In this document: piece by piece, positions 1-9,346 of the stretch
Layout of the letters: every line of letters begins with the position of its first letter
Numbering within the stretch: the stretch's first letter is position 1
Assembly: GCA_019113845.1 (NCBI GenBank)
Contig: DXGQ01000042.1
Span: forward strand, 164,162-228,161
DNA from: Candidatus Anaerobutyricum avicola
GTDB lineage: Bacteria; Bacillota; Clostridia; Lachnospirales; Lachnospiraceae
Direction of reading: 5' to 3'
Length of the DNA stretch: 64,000 nt
Notes under the pieces: model-generated
Databases searched by the model: none
What the model saw: the letters and a program-made list of their open reading frames with translations, nothing else
What the model was told of the DNA's origin: nothing
Program-made: the position numbers and the translations under genes

Positions 1-1029
1 ATTGATAATCAGCTCCGTGGTCGTGCCGGACGTCAGGGAGACCCGGGAGAGTCCAAGTTCTTCCTTTCTCTGGAAGATGATCTGATGCGTCTGTTCGGTT
101 CCGAGCGTATGATGAATGTCTACAAGGCGCTGGGTATTCCGGAAGGAGAGGAGATTCACCACAAGACCATCACAAAGCAGATTGAGAAAGCACAGAAAAA
201 GATTGAGAATAACAACTTTGGTATCCGTAAGAATCTTTTGGATTACGACCAGGTCAACAATGACCAGCGTGAAGTTATCTACGCGGAGAGACGCCGGGTA
301 CTGGACGGTGAGAGTATGCAGGACGTGATCTACCGTATGATCAAGGATACCGTGAAGGACGACGTGGAGTTGATCGGCGGCGAGACTTCTCCGGAAGAAT
401 GGAATATGGTAGAGCTTAACGAGACGCTTCGCCGGGAGATTCCGTTAAAGCCGATCGTGCTGACTGACGAGGAGAAAGCGTCCAAGGACAAAGATGCGAT
501 CATTGAGCGTCTCCAGGATGAGGCGATGGAGATCTACCATGCCAAGGAGAAAGAGTTCGAAGACTTTGCTAAAAGCCAGGCGGAGCTTTCCGAGGAGGCA
601 ATGTCGGAGGACGACGCTGCCATGGCGTATAAGGAAGGCATCCGTGAGGTGGAGAGAGTCATTCTCTTAAAGGTCATCGACAGCAAGTGGATGAACCACA
701 TCGACGATATGGATCAGCTTCGCCAGAGTATCGGTCTGCAGGCATACGGACAGAAAGACCCGGTTGTACAGTATAAGTTCCTGGGTTATGATATGTTCGA
801 GGAGATGACCAAAAACATCCGTCATGATACGGTGAGCGCATTGATGCATGTCCGTATTCAGCAGAAGGTGGAGAGAGAACAGGTTGCCAAGGCAACAGGA
901 ACCAATAAGGACGATACCGTGGCGCAGGGCCCGTACAAGAGAAAAGAAGCCAAGATTGGCAGAAACGACCCGTGTCCTTGCGGCAGCGGTAAGAAATATA
1001 AACAGTGCTGCGGAAGATTCGCGGAATAA
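1..1029 (+). CDS. secA: Preprotein translocase ATPase SecA, C-terminal part (5' end outside window)
   Basis: SecA is the ATP-driven motor that pushes unfolded preproteins through SecYEG at the inner face of the membrane. The frame is open from base 1, so only about the last 342 residues are present. The first residues include QLRGRAGRQGDPGES, the conserved arginine-finger/motif VI region of the second helicase-like domain. The helical scaffold follows. The extreme C terminus has the zinc-binding SEC-C motif (DPCPCGSGKKYKQCCG), which binds SecB or ribosomes in other bacteria. prfB follows about 100 bp downstream, the common secA-prfB order in Firmicutes. Identification is secure; only the N-terminal half is missing because of the window edge. 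Confidence 0.97.
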   Translation: MDNQLRGRAGRQGDPGESKFFLSLEDDLMRLFGSERMMNVYKALGIPEGEEIHHKTITKQIEKAQKKIENNNFGIRKNLLDYDQVNNDQREVIYAERRRVLDGESMQDVIYRMIKDTVKDDVELIGGETSPEEWNMVELNETLRREIPLKPIVLTDEEKASKDKDAIIERLQDEAMEIYHAKEKEFEDFAKSQAELSEEAMSEDDAAMAYKEGIREVERVILLKVIDSKWMNHIDDMDQLRQSIGLQAYGQKDPVVQYKFLGYDMFEEMTKNIRHDTVSALMHVRIQQKVEREQVAKATGTNKDDTVAQGPYKRKEAKIGRNDPCPCGSGKKYKQCCGRFAE

Positions 1030-1129
1030 AAAGAAACCAGGTGAAAAAGGGGTTGTCGTTTTATGCGGCATCCCCCTTTTGAATACTTGGCGACACCATA
1101 AGAGAGATAGAAGAGGAGAGGACGTTTCA

Positions 1130-2251
1130 TTGGTAGAATTAGATCAGTTTAAGTTTAAGTTAAATCAGTACAAAGAACCTATGGAAGAACTGGGGATGTC
1201 CCTGGAGCTGGAGAGAAAAAAGGCGAGGATGGAAGAGCTGGAGGCCAAGATGGAAGAACCGGATTTCTGGTCAGCGCCGGAAAAAGCGCAGGAGATCACA
1301 AAGGAGCTGAAGGGGATCAAGGATACGGTGGAAGGGTTTTCGGAGCTGGAACAGGAAATGGATGATATATCCACGATGATCGAGATGGGCTACGAAGAAA
1401 ACGACGAGAGTCTCATCCCGGAGATCAGCGAGATGCTTGATACCTTTACGGAGACTTTTGAGAAAATGCGGATTCAGACCCTCCTCTCCGGTGAGTACGA
1501 TGCCAACAACGCCATCGTCACCCTCCATGCGGGAGCCGGCGGTACGGAATCCTGCGACTGGGCGGGGATGCTTTACCGCATGTATACCAAGTGGGCGGAG
1601 AGTCATGGATATAAGACGGAGGTACTTGACTATCTGGACGGCGAGGAAGCCGGAATTAAGTCCATTACCTTTGAGGTGAAAGGAGAGAATGCCTTCGGAT
1701 ATCTCAAATCGGAGAAAGGCGTGCACCGGCTGGTGCGGATCTCACCGTTTAACGCGGTGGGCAAACGGCAGACTTCCTTTGCTTCCTGCGATGTGATGCC
1801 GGATATTGAGGAGGATTTATCTGTGGAGATCGCCGATGAAGATATCCGTATCGATACCTACCGTTCAAGCGGCGCCGGCGGACAGCATATCAACAAGACC
1901 GACTCTGCCATCCGTATCACCCACATTCCGACAGGTGTGGTAGTGCAGTGTCAGAATGAGCGTTCTCAGCATAAGAACAAAGAAAAAGCGATGCAGATGC
2001 TCAAGGCAAAGCTCTATCTTATCAAAGAGCAGGAAAACAGAGAGAAACTTTCTGACATCCGTGGTGAGGTTTCCGATAACGGCTGGGGAAATCAGATCCG
2101 TTCTTATGTATTACAGCCATACACGATGGTGAAAGATCACCGGACCAATGAGGAGACCGGAAATGTACAGAGCGTCCTCGACGGCAATATTGACGCATTT
2201 ATGAACGCGTATTTAAGATATATCAACAGCGCAGACCAAAAGACAGCATAG
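1130..2251 (+). CDS. prfB: Peptide chain release factor 2 (RF2), no frameshift site
   Basis: RF2 recognises UGA and UAA stop codons and triggers peptidyl-tRNA hydrolysis. The reading frame stays open further upstream, but the TTG at 1130 is chosen because AGGAGAGG lies just before it and the product (373 aa) then matches family length. The SPF stop-codon recognition tripeptide is at about residues 205-207 and the catalytic GGQ at 250-252. Many bacterial prfB genes need a programmed +1 frameshift at an in-frame UGA near codon 25. Here the equivalent region (about 1190-1210) reads straight through, so this autoregulation appears absent. It lies downstream of secA and upstream of tex. Confidence 0.95.
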   Translation: MVELDQFKFKLNQYKEPMEELGMSLELERKKARMEELEAKMEEPDFWSAPEKAQEITKELKGIKDTVEGFSELEQEMDDISTMIEMGYEENDESLIPEISEMLDTFTETFEKMRIQTLLSGEYDANNAIVTLHAGAGGTESCDWAGMLYRMYTKWAESHGYKTEVLDYLDGEEAGIKSITFEVKGENAFGYLKSEKGVHRLVRISPFNAVGKRQTSFASCDVMPDIEEDLSVEIADEDIRIDTYRSSGAGGQHINKTDSAIRITHIPTGVVVQCQNERSQHKNKEKAMQMLKAKLYLIKEQENREKLSDIRGEVSDNGWGNQIRSYVLQPYTMVKDHRTNEETGNVQSVLDGNIDAFMNAYLRYINSADQKTA

Positions 2252-2302
2252 AAAGCGCGGCAGTGTAAACAGACAGACCAACAGAAAGCAAGGACAACAA
2301 AT

Positions 2303-4450
2303 ATGGATATTATCAATCAGCTCGCTGCAGAGCTGCAGATCAGAAAAGAACAGGCGGACGCCGCCGTGCAACTTATCGACGAGGGGAATACGATCCCGTT
2401 TATCGCCAGATACCGGAAAGAGGCGACCGGAGCGCTGGACGACGAGACCCTGCGGAATCTTCACGAGAGACTGCAGTATCTGCGCAATCTGGAAGAGAAA
2501 AAAACACAGGTGCTCCAGAGCATCGAAGAACAGGGAAAACTGACGCCGGAGCTTCGCAAAAAGATCGCGGAGGCTGTGACGCTGGTGGCTGTGGACGACC
2601 TGTATCGTCCGTACCGCCCGAAGAAACGGACCCGCGCCATGATTGCCAGGGAAAAAGGTCTGGAGCCTCTTGCCAACATCATTCTTCTTCAGAAGACCGG
2701 AAAAACTATCGGGAAGGAAGCGCTCGCGTATGTGGATCCGGAAAAAGGTGTGGAGACAGTGCAGGACGCCATCGCCGGCTCATGTGATATTATCGCCGAG
2801 CAGGTGGCAGACCGTTCCGATTACCGGAAGAGCATTCGGGAGTGGACGATGAAAGAAGGATGGCTTGCCGTAAAGGCGAAGGATGAGAAAGCAGAATCCG
2901 TCTACGAAATGTATTACGATTTCCGGGAGCCGCTTTCTAAGATGGCAGGATATCGGATTCTTGCCGTCAACCGGGGCGAAAAAGAGAAGTTTCTCACGGT
3001 AAAAGTGGAGGCGCCGGAACCGCAGATCTTACACGCCCTGTGCAAGACGATGATCCGGGATGAGAACGGGCCCATGGCCGCAGTTTTAAAAGAAGCGGTG
3101 ATCGACGGATACCATCGCCTGATCGCGCCTGCCATTGAGAGAGATATAAGAAACGAACTGACAGAGAAGGCACAGAGCGAAGCGATCACCGTTTTTGGAA
3201 AGAATTTAAAACAGCTTCTCATGCAGCCGCCCATCAAGGGACAGACAGTCCTCGGATGGGATCCGGCTTTCCGGACCGGCTGTAAACTGGCTGTGGTGGA
3301 TGCCACCGGAAAAGTACTCGACACGGTCGTTATCTATCCGACTGCGCCGCAGTGTAAAGTAAAGGAAGCCAAAAAGACGGTGCATGATCTGATCAGAAAG
3401 TATCATGTGACTCTGATCAGCCTGGGGAACGGAACCGCTTCCCGGGAGTCCGAGCAGGTGATCACCGAACTGTTAAAGGAGATACCGGAAAAGGTATCCT
3501 ATGTGATCGTAAATGAGGCGGGCGCATCGGTGTATTCCGCCAGCAAGCTTGCCACCGAAGAGTTTCCGGAGTTTGATGTGGGACAGAGGAGCGCCGCTTC
3601 CATCGCGCGAAGACTGCAGGACCCTCTGGCGGAGCTTGTAAAGATTGAGCCGAAGGCGATTGGCGTCGGACAGTATCAGCACGACATGAACCAGAAGAAG
3701 CTGGAAGAGACGCTGCACGGCGTCGTGGAAGACTGTGTGAATAAGGTTGGCGTCGATTTGAATACCGCATCCTTTTCCCTGCTCTCCTACATTTCCGGCA
3801 TCAGCAAAACGGTTGCCAAAAACATTGTGGCATACAGGGAGGCAAACGGACAGTTCCACTCCAGAGAGGAGCTGAAAAAGGTCCCGAAGCTGGGACCGAA
3901 GGCCTTTTTACAATGTGCGGGATTTCTGAGGATCCCGGGTGGGGATAATCCGCTGGATAACACCGGCGTCCATCCGGAGTCCTATGAGGCGGCCGAAAGG
4001 CTTCTTGCCCGCATGGGAATAGAGGACATGCAGATTGGCGCGGGCTGTCATCTGAAAAAACAGATTGACGATATGGATGTGCTGGCAGAAGAACTGCAGG
4101 TGGGAGCACTCACCCTTCAGGACATCGTGGAGGAACTGGAAAAACCGGGGCGGGACCCGAGAAATGATATGCCAAAGCCGATTCTCCGGACTGACGTTCT
4201 GGAGATGAAAGACCTGAAAGAAGGCATGATCTTAAAAGGCACCGTGCGAAATGTCATTGATTTTGGCGCTTTTGTGGATATCGGCGTCCATCAGGACGGC
4301 CTGGTGCACATTTCTCAGATGTCAGAGAAATATATCAAACATCCGTTGGAAGTTGTGAGCGTCGGAGATATCGTCGATGTGCAGGTACTCAGTGTCGATA
4401 CCGCCAGAAAGCGAATTCAGCTCACTATGAAAATACAGACTCACGCGTGA
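2303..4450 (+). CDS. tex: Tex family RNA-binding transcription accessory protein
   Basis: The 715-residue product has full Tex architecture: N-terminal helical Tex domain, a YqgF/RuvC-like fold in the middle (region starting GWDPAFRTGCKLAVVD), helix-hairpin-helix motifs (around KVPKLGPKAFLQCAGFLRIP) and a C-terminal S1 RNA-binding domain from about residue 638. Tex proteins bind nucleic acid and are implicated in transcription and RNA metabolism; the exact role is not settled. An AAGGA sequence precedes the ATG by about 9 bases. It lies 51 bp after prfB with no terminator seen, so it may be co-transcribed. Confidence 0.93.
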   Translation: MDIINQLAAELQIRKEQADAAVQLIDEGNTIPFIARYRKEATGALDDETLRNLHERLQYLRNLEEKKTQVLQSIEEQGKLTPELRKKIAEAVTLVAVDDLYRPYRPKKRTRAMIAREKGLEPLANIILLQKTGKTIGKEALAYVDPEKGVETVQDAIAGSCDIIAEQVADRSDYRKSIREWTMKEGWLAVKAKDEKAESVYEMYYDFREPLSKMAGYRILAVNRGEKEKFLTVKVEAPEPQILHALCKTMIRDENGPMAAVLKEAVIDGYHRLIAPAIERDIRNELTEKAQSEAITVFGKNLKQLLMQPPIKGQTVLGWDPAFRTGCKLAVVDATGKVLDTVVIYPTAPQCKVKEAKKTVHDLIRKYHVTLISLGNGTASRESEQVITELLKEIPEKVSYVIVNEAGASVYSASKLATEEFPEFDVGQRSAASIARRLQDPLAELVKIEPKAIGVGQYQHDMNQKKLEETLHGVVEDCVNKVGVDLNTASFSLLSYISGISKTVAKNIVAYREANGQFHSREELKKVPKLGPKAFLQCAGFLRIPGGDNPLDNTGVHPESYEAAERLLARMGIEDMQIGAGCHLKKQIDDMDVLAEELQVGALTLQDIVEELEKPGRDPRNDMPKPILRTDVLEMKDLKEGMILKGTVRNVIDFGAFVDIGVHQDGLVHISQMSEKYIKHPLEVVSVGDIVDVQVLSVDTARKRIQLTMKIQTHA

Positions 4451-4475
4451 GTCTTCGTGTAGAAAGGATAAAAGG

Positions 4476-5165
4476 ATGCAGAGTTTTGAAAAAATCAGTA
4501 AAATGAATCTTGCTGATCTGGACAGTCCAAAACAGCCGGGAGCGCCGGACGATGAGGACAGAAGAGAAGAGACAGGAGCGGCCGGAGAAAAAGACGAAGA
4601 GATTGTCACAGTTGCCGATGTGGAGGGAACCGCCGCGGCGGGAACGGCCGGAACAAAAGAGACGGCTGCAAAAGAGCACATGCGTCAGCCGGAGGGAGAA
4701 CATTACTATATGGATGCCAGGATCACAGAAAAGGAGCTTCTGGCCTTCCTTTTCGGCCACAACTACCGTCAGCCGGTGATGCTGATCGCCATAGCCATCG
4801 CAGTGATATGGCCGGTCATGATCATTGTGCGGGGAGACCAGAATATGTATCTTGCCATCGCGCTGGCAGCCATCGTCCTTCTCGCCCTGCCGCTTTCCAA
4901 CTGGACACGGGGAAAGAGAGAGGCGAAGACGAACCCGTCCTATCAGCAGACCTTCCACTATATGGTTGACGAGTGGGGGCTCCATCTGGAACTGGGCGAC
5001 AGATGCATTGACCTGGAATGGAGCAAGGTCTGCAAATGCATGTATCTCAAATCTGTCACAGCGGTCTACACAGGAAAGTCCAACGCCTTTCTGATCCCGA
5101 CTGCCGCCATGGGCGATAAGACAGAAGAGATCAACGCGTTTATCAGAAAAATGAAAGCAAAATAG
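4476..5165 (+). CDS. YcxB-like two-helix membrane protein
   Basis: This 229-residue protein has an acidic, Ala/Glu/Lys-rich and probably disordered N-terminal third (residues 1-75). Two closely spaced hydrophobic helices follow (around PVMLIAIAIAVIWPVMIIV and YLAIALAAIVLLALPL). The soluble C-terminal domain resembles YcxB-like domains, with the pattern of a Trp-containing strand, CIDLEWSKV and a terminal FIRKMK helix. The function of this family is unknown. It sits between tex (25 bp) and tsaE (8 bp), so it is probably in the same transcript. The long charged N-terminal extension is not typical of short YcxB proteins. Confidence 0.65.
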   Translation: MQSFEKISKMNLADLDSPKQPGAPDDEDRREETGAAGEKDEEIVTVADVEGTAAAGTAGTKETAAKEHMRQPEGEHYYMDARITEKELLAFLFGHNYRQPVMLIAIAIAVIWPVMIIVRGDQNMYLAIALAAIVLLALPLSNWTRGKREAKTNPSYQQTFHYMVDEWGLHLELGDRCIDLEWSKVCKCMYLKSVTAVYTGKSNAFLIPTAAMGDKTEEINAFIRKMKAK

Positions 5166-5173
5166 GACGGATC

Positions 5174-5641
5174 ATGAATATGAAAATAGAAAGTTACAGT
5201 ACAGAAGATACCTTTGCTTTCGGCGAAAAATGTGGCCGGGAGGCAAAGGCCGGACAGGTCTTCTGCTTATATGGCGACCTGGGTGTGGGAAAGACCGTTT
5301 TTACGCAGGGGTTTGCCAGAGGACTGGGCATCAGCGAGCCGGTGACCAGCCCTACATTTACTATCGTACAGGAATACGAGGAAGGGAGACTGCCCTTTTA
5401 CCATTTTGATGTGTACCGCATCAGCGACCCGGAAGAAATGTTCGAGGTAGGTTTTGACGAATATCTGGAGAGCGGAGGCGTCTGCTTTATTGAGTGGGCA
5501 GGCCTCATTGAAGAGATCCTTCCGGAGGAGCGCATTGAGATCACCATTGAAAAGGACTTGTCCAAAGGATTTGACTATCGTCTCATCACGTGGACAGACA
5601 GAAAAGAAGGGAGAGGAAACCATGAAGATACTGGTCTTTGA
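5174..5641 (+). CDS. tsaE: tRNA t6A biosynthesis ATPase TsaE
   Basis: TsaE is the P-loop ATPase that works with TsaB and TsaD to install threonylcarbamoyl on A37 of ANN-decoding tRNAs. The Walker A motif GDLGVGKT is at about residues 34-41, followed by the family motif SPTFTIVQEY and the HFDVYR segment. At 155 aa it is normal length. ATG 5174 has AGGA six bases upstream; ATG 5180 is an in-frame alternative. Its 3' end overlaps tsaB by 20 bp, indicating translational coupling, and the t6A partners tsaB and tsaD are nearby. Confidence 0.95.
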   Translation: MNMKIESYSTEDTFAFGEKCGREAKAGQVFCLYGDLGVGKTVFTQGFARGLGISEPVTSPTFTIVQEYEEGRLPFYHFDVYRISDPEEMFEVGFDEYLESGGVCFIEWAGLIEEILPEERIEITIEKDLSKGFDYRLITWTDRKEGRGNHEDTGL

Positions 5642-6344
5642 CAGTTCCGGTCTGGTTGCCTCGGTGGCAGTACTCACAGAGGAGCAGATGATCGCGGAAT
5701 ATACGGTCAATTATAAAAAGACGCATTCGCAGACGTTGCTGCCGATGCTTGACGAGGTGGCAAAGATGACAGAACTCGATCTGCATGACATAGACGCTAT
5801 CGCCATAGCGGCCGGGCCGGGTTCCTTTACGGGACTCCGTATCGGTTCGGCTACGGCAAAGGGCCTGGGACTTGCCCTGAAAAAACCGATCGTGGCCGTT
5901 CCGACACTGGAAGGTCTGGCATGTAATCTGTACGGATGTGAGGATATCCTCTGTCCGATGATGGATGCCAGGAGAAAACAGGTGTACACCGGACTCTACA
6001 CATTTGCTGACGGACAGATGCAGGTGCTGAAAGAGCAGACAGCCTGTCCGGTGGAGGAGATCCTGCAGCAGGCGGGAAACTTCGGAAAGAAGGTTCATTT
6101 CCTCGGAGACGGGGTGCCGGTGTACCGCTCTGTCATAGAAGAAGTCATGCAGAAGACGGGAACCCCGTATGTTTTTGCGCCGGCGCACATGAGCCGCCAG
6201 AGAGCGGGCGCCGTGGGCATACGGGCCTTCGAGTATCTGCGTGCAGGCAAAACGGAGACGGCGGCGGAGCACGCGCCGGTCTATTTAAGAAAATCGCAGG
6301 CAGAGCGGGAGCTTTTGGCAAAGGGGAAAACCCTTGCGCAGTAA
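5622..6344 (+). CDS. tsaB: tRNA t6A biosynthesis scaffold protein TsaB
   Basis: TsaB is the inactive ASKHA-fold paralogue that dimerises with TsaD in the t6A transferase complex. The start at 5622 is set by GGGAGAGG upstream and by the N terminus MKILVFDSS, typical of the family. The GPGSFTGLRIG motif is present. The protein is 240 aa, the usual length. It starts inside the end of tsaE, and its stop codon lies within a repeat that also carries the ribosome binding site of rimI. Confidence 0.95.
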   Translation: MKILVFDSSGLVASVAVLTEEQMIAEYTVNYKKTHSQTLLPMLDEVAKMTELDLHDIDAIAIAAGPGSFTGLRIGSATAKGLGLALKKPIVAVPTLEGLACNLYGCEDILCPMMDARRKQVYTGLYTFADGQMQVLKEQTACPVEEILQQAGNFGKKVHFLGDGVPVYRSVIEEVMQKTGTPYVFAPAHMSRQRAGAVGIRAFEYLRAGKTETAAEHAPVYLRKSQAERELLAKGKTLAQ

Positions 6345-6365
6345 ATGCGTCAGGAAAGGGGAAAA
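6334..6365 (+). repeat. SD-containing hairpin repeat, copy C (before rimI)
   Basis: One of three near-identical elements of about 33 bases in the window (others at 8206 and 44890). It has a TTG(A)CGC / TGCGTC inverted repeat around an AAA loop, then CAGGAAAGGGG, which is the Shine-Dalgarno of the next gene. This copy also contains the tsaB stop codon. All three copies end a few bases before a start codon. Confidence 0.6.
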
Positions 6366-6824
6366 ATGACGATCAGAGAGATGACGAAAGAGGACTGCGA
6401 GGCAGTCTGGGAATTACAAAAAACCTGTTTTACCGTGCCGTGGTCCTTGGACAGTATCCGGGCGATGTTCGGGACTCCCGGGTATTTGAGTCTGATCGCC
6501 ATGGAAGATGGTATCCTGGCCGGGTACGCCGGCATCAAGCAGGTTCTTGATGAGGCCGATATCACCAATGTGGCAGTGCATCCGGACCGGAGAAGACAGG
6601 GAACAGGAAGGCAGCTGTTGCGGGAGCTTTTACACAAGGCCGTCGGGCAGGGCGTGCGCCGGATCTTTCTGGAAGTCAGGGACTCCAACGAGGCGGCGCA
6701 GAGATTGTATGCGCAGGCGGGTTTTCAGATGGTGGACAGAAGAAAACACTATTATGAAAAGCCGGTGGAGGATGCCTGCATCATGCTCTGGGATGCCGGA
6801 GACGGCGCTTCCAATAGTTACTAA
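6366..6824 (+). CDS. rimI: Ribosomal-protein-alanine N-acetyltransferase RimI (GNAT)
   Basis: GNAT-fold acetyltransferase of the RimI type, which acetylates the N terminus of ribosomal protein S18 in well-studied bacteria. The acetyl-CoA binding motif A is visible as NVAVHPDRRRQGTGRQLL, and the C-terminal motif as ARQ-like LEVRDSNEAAQRLYAQAGF. The start at 6366 (MTIREM) is preferred because AGGAAAGGGG lies four bases before it; the upstream ATG at 6345 abuts the tsaB stop and lacks its own site. Product 152 aa. RimI sits within t6A gene clusters in many Firmicutes, as here. Confidence 0.9.
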   Translation: MTIREMTKEDCEAVWELQKTCFTVPWSLDSIRAMFGTPGYLSLIAMEDGILAGYAGIKQVLDEADITNVAVHPDRRRQGTGRQLLRELLHKAVGQGVRRIFLEVRDSNEAAQRLYAQAGFQMVDRRKHYYEKPVEDACIMLWDAGDGASNSY

Positions 6825-6898
6825 CTCTTTTTTTGACAAACTCTTTTATAATAAGGGCGGAAACTGTCGAAAAAAGCCTGACGACTGGAGGTAACGAG

Positions 6899-7126
6899 AT
6901 GGAAAACGGAGAACAGAAGAAAATGTGCAACTGCTGTGGAAAAGAGATTTGCATGGAACCGATGGATGACCGGGAAGAGTATCTGGAGGTCACCAAAGAG
7001 TGGGGATATTTCTCCCGCAAAGACGGGGAGGTCCATCATTTCCTTCTGTGTGAATCCTGTTATGACCGACTGACAGAACGTTTCTGTCTGCCGGTGGAAA
7101 AGCGGCTGCAGACAGAATTACTGTAA
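6899..7126 (+). CDS. Small zinc-ribbon-like protein, unknown function
   Basis: A 75-residue acidic protein with two Cys pairs, CNCCGKE near the N terminus and CESCYDRL near the C terminus, which together could bind one zinc. The ATG at 6899 follows CTGGAGGTAACGAG, a good Shine-Dalgarno. It has no signal peptide or membrane segment. It lies between rimI and rnz in the same orientation. I do not recognise a named family; the Cys arrangement suggests a treble-clef or ribbon structural role. Confidence 0.7.
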   Translation: MENGEQKKMCNCCGKEICMEPMDDREEYLEVTKEWGYFSRKDGEVHHFLLCESCYDRLTERFCLPVEKRLQTELL

Positions 7127-7140
7127 CAGCGAATGTGCCG

Positions 7141-7216
7141 GCTGCCGGGGAAAAGAGCGGGGATGAGTGAGGAAGAGAGTTTGAGCATTCCCCTGCACCG
7201 GAGAGAAGCCGGCAGC
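7141..7216 (+). other. Branched hairpin in the gap before rnz
   Basis: GCTGCCGG (7141-7148) pairs with CCGGCAGC (7209-7216), and inside it GGGGATG (7159-7165) pairs with CATTCCCC (7186-7193). There is no U-run after it, so it is not a typical terminator. It may be a processing site or modest attenuator between the zinc-ribbon gene and rnz. Confidence 0.35.
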
Positions 7217-7248
7217 TTTGATACGAGATAGAAAAGAGAGGAAAATTT

Positions 7249-8172
7249 ATGCTGGAACTGTGTTTGCTGGGATGCGGGGGTATGATGCCCCTGCCGCACC
7301 GCAGACTGACATCGTTGATGGCAAGATATAATGGAAAAAGTATTTTGATCGACTGTGGCGAAGGAACGCAGGTGGGGATCAAGGAAAAGGGATGGAGCTT
7401 CAAACCGATTGACGTCATCTGCTTTACCCACTATCACGCGGACCATATCAGCGGTCTTCCGGGCCTTTTGCTGACGCTCGGAAATGCGCAGCGGACGGAG
7501 CCGCTTCTGATGGTCGGACCGCGGGGACTGGAGCGTGTGGTCAATGCGCTGCGGGTCATCGCGCCGGATCTGCCTTTCCCCATTGAATTTCGGGAGCTGC
7601 GGGAAAAGTCAGAAGAGATCGTGATGGATGGATACCGCATCCGGGCGTTTCGGGTCAACCACAATATCATCTGCTATGGCTATACGATTGAGATAGACCG
7701 GGCAGGTAAATTTGACGTGGAGAGAGCGAGAGCCAACGGGGTGGAGATGCAATACTGGAACCGCCTGCAAAAGGGGGAGACGATCGCTCTGCCGGACCGT
7801 GTGCTCACCGGCGACCTGGTCATGGGGCCGGCGAGGAAAGGCATCAAGTGTACTTACACGACGGATACGCGGCCGGTGTCATCCATCGTTGAACATGCCC
7901 GGCAGTCCGATCTGTTTATCTGCGAGGGAATGTACGGGGAACCGGATAAGCAGGGCAAGGCAGTGGAATACAAGCACATGACATTTTATGAGGCGGCGAA
8001 GCTGGCAAAAGAGGCGCAGGTAAAGGAACTGTGGCTGACACATTACAGCCCGTCGCTGGTCTATCCGGAAGAATTCCTTCCGAAAGTGCGGGAGATCTTT
8101 CCGGCGGTCAGCGCAGGGAAAGACGGAAAGAGTATCACCCTGCTGTTTGAGGATGAGGCAGAAAGAAAGTGA
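7249..8172 (+). CDS. rnz: Ribonuclease Z (tRNA 3' endonuclease)
   Basis: RNase Z removes 3' trailers from tRNA precursors that lack an encoded CCA. The protein is a metallo-beta-lactamase fold with the metal motif FTHYHADHISGLPGLL (HxHxDH), the N-terminal LGCGGMMP and LIDCGEGTQ segments, and a later TTDTRP motif with the conserved metal Asp. At 307 aa it is normal length for RNase Z. AGAGAGGAAAA lies before the ATG. The tRNA-Pro gene at 29228-29301 also lacks an encoded CCA, so this enzyme should be needed here. Confidence 0.95.
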   Translation: MLELCLLGCGGMMPLPHRRLTSLMARYNGKSILIDCGEGTQVGIKEKGWSFKPIDVICFTHYHADHISGLPGLLLTLGNAQRTEPLLMVGPRGLERVVNALRVIAPDLPFPIEFRELREKSEEIVMDGYRIRAFRVNHNIICYGYTIEIDRAGKFDVERARANGVEMQYWNRLQKGETIALPDRVLTGDLVMGPARKGIKCTYTTDTRPVSSIVEHARQSDLFICEGMYGEPDKQGKAVEYKHMTFYEAAKLAKEAQVKELWLTHYSPSLVYPEEFLPKVREIFPAVSAGKDGKSITLLFEDEAERK

Positions 8173-8205
8173 ATGTTCAAAAGTGAACGTTCCAATCTGC
8201 CAGTA

Positions 8206-8237
8206 TTGACGCAGCAAATGCGCCAGGAAAGGAGAAA
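8206..8237 (+). repeat. SD-containing hairpin repeat, copy B (before tsaD)
   Basis: Second copy of the approximately 33-base element: TTGACGCAGCAAATGCGCC forms a short stem, followed by AGGAAAGGAG and AAAA ending two bases before the tsaD start. It closely matches the copies at 6334 and 44890. Confidence 0.6.
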
Positions 8238-8239
8238 AT

Positions 8240-9280
8240 ATGGAGCAGACAGAAAAAGATGTGCTGATTCTGGCGATCGAGACCTCCTGTGATGAGACTG
8301 CGGCTGCAGTGGTAAAAAACGGAAGAGAGATTTTGTCCAATGTGATATACACACAGATCAAGCTCCACACAGTTTTTGGCGGCGTGGTACCGGAGATCGC
8401 TTCGAGAAAACATATCGAAAAGATCAATCCGGTCATCGAGGAGGCGCTTTCGCAGGCCGGAGTGACTCTGGAGGAAATCGATGCCGTTGCCGTCACTTAC
8501 GGACCGGGACTGGTGGGCGCGCTTCTGGTCGGCGTGGCGGAAGCGAAGGCAATCGCCTATGCGGCCGGAAAACCTTTGATCGGAGTGCATCACATTGAAG
8601 GCCACATCAGCGCCAACTATATTGAACATAAAGAACTGACGCCGCCATTTTTGTGCATGGTGGCATCCGGAGGACACTCCCATCTGGTACTGGTAAAGGA
8701 TTATGGAGAGTACGAAATCGTGGGAAGAACGCGGGACGATGCGGCGGGAGAAGCCTTTGACAAGGTGGCGAGAGCGATCGGGCTGGGATATCCCGGCGGA
8801 CCGAAAATTGACAAGCTGGCGAGAGAGGGCGACAAAACGGCCATCAGTTTCCCGAGGGCAAAGATCACAGACGCGCCGGATGATTTCAGCTTCAGCGGCC
8901 TGAAATCAGCAGTGCTCAACTATCTGAATCAATGTGAGATGAAAGGGATCGAGGTCAACAAGGCCGATGTGGCTGCCTCCTTCCAGCAGTCGGTCATCGA
9001 CGTGCTCACGGAGCACACGGCAGCGGCCGCCAGACGTCTTGGCATCGATAAGGTTGCCATCGCCGGGGGCGTGGCATCCAACAGCTCTCTGCGGGAGCAG
9101 ATGGAAGAGGTCTGCAGAAAATATCATCTGACCTTTTATCACCCGTCGCCGGTCTACTGCACCGATAACGCAGCCATGATCGGCGTGGCAGGATATTATG
9201 AATACATCCGGGGCGTCCGGGACGGCTGGGACTTAAATGCTGTGCCAAACCTGAAGATCGGCGAGCGCCGGAAGGCATAG
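8240..9280 (+). CDS. tsaD: tRNA N6-adenosine threonylcarbamoyltransferase TsaD
   Basis: TsaD transfers the threonylcarbamoyl group to tRNA A37, completing t6A. The 346-aa protein has the N-terminal [12 protein letters not shown] signature, the metal-binding HHIEGH motif, [12 protein letters not shown] and the conserved [22 protein letters not shown] segment. A strong AGGAAAGGAG precedes the ATG. With tsaE and tsaB upstream, three of the four t6A genes are present; tsaC is not in the window. Confidence 0.97.
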   Translation: MEQTEKDVLILAIETSCDETAAAVVKNGREILSNVIYTQIKLHTVFGGVVPEIASRKHIEKINPVIEEALSQAGVTLEEIDAVAVTYGPGLVGALLVGVAEAKAIAYAAGKPLIGVHHIEGHISANYIEHKELTPPFLCMVASGGHSHLVLVKDYGEYEIVGRTRDDAAGEAFDKVARAIGLGYPGGPKIDKLAREGDKTAISFPRAKITDAPDDFSFSGLKSAVLNYLNQCEMKGIEVNKADVAASFQQSVIDVLTEHTAAAARRLGIDKVAIAGGVASNSSLREQMEEVCRKYHLTFYHPSPVYCTDNAAMIGVAGYYEYIRGVRDGWDLNAVPNLKIGERRKA

Positions 9281-9346
9281 GAAAAGCGGCGGAGCGTTTC
9301 AGAGAGGAAAACAGCCGGAAGCAGGAGGAAGGACGGATAGGATAAC

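Noticed and set aside
6833..6852. TTGACA and TATAAT upstream of the small zinc-ribbon gene
   Set aside because: The two hexamers are only 8 bases apart, too close for a sigma-A promoter.
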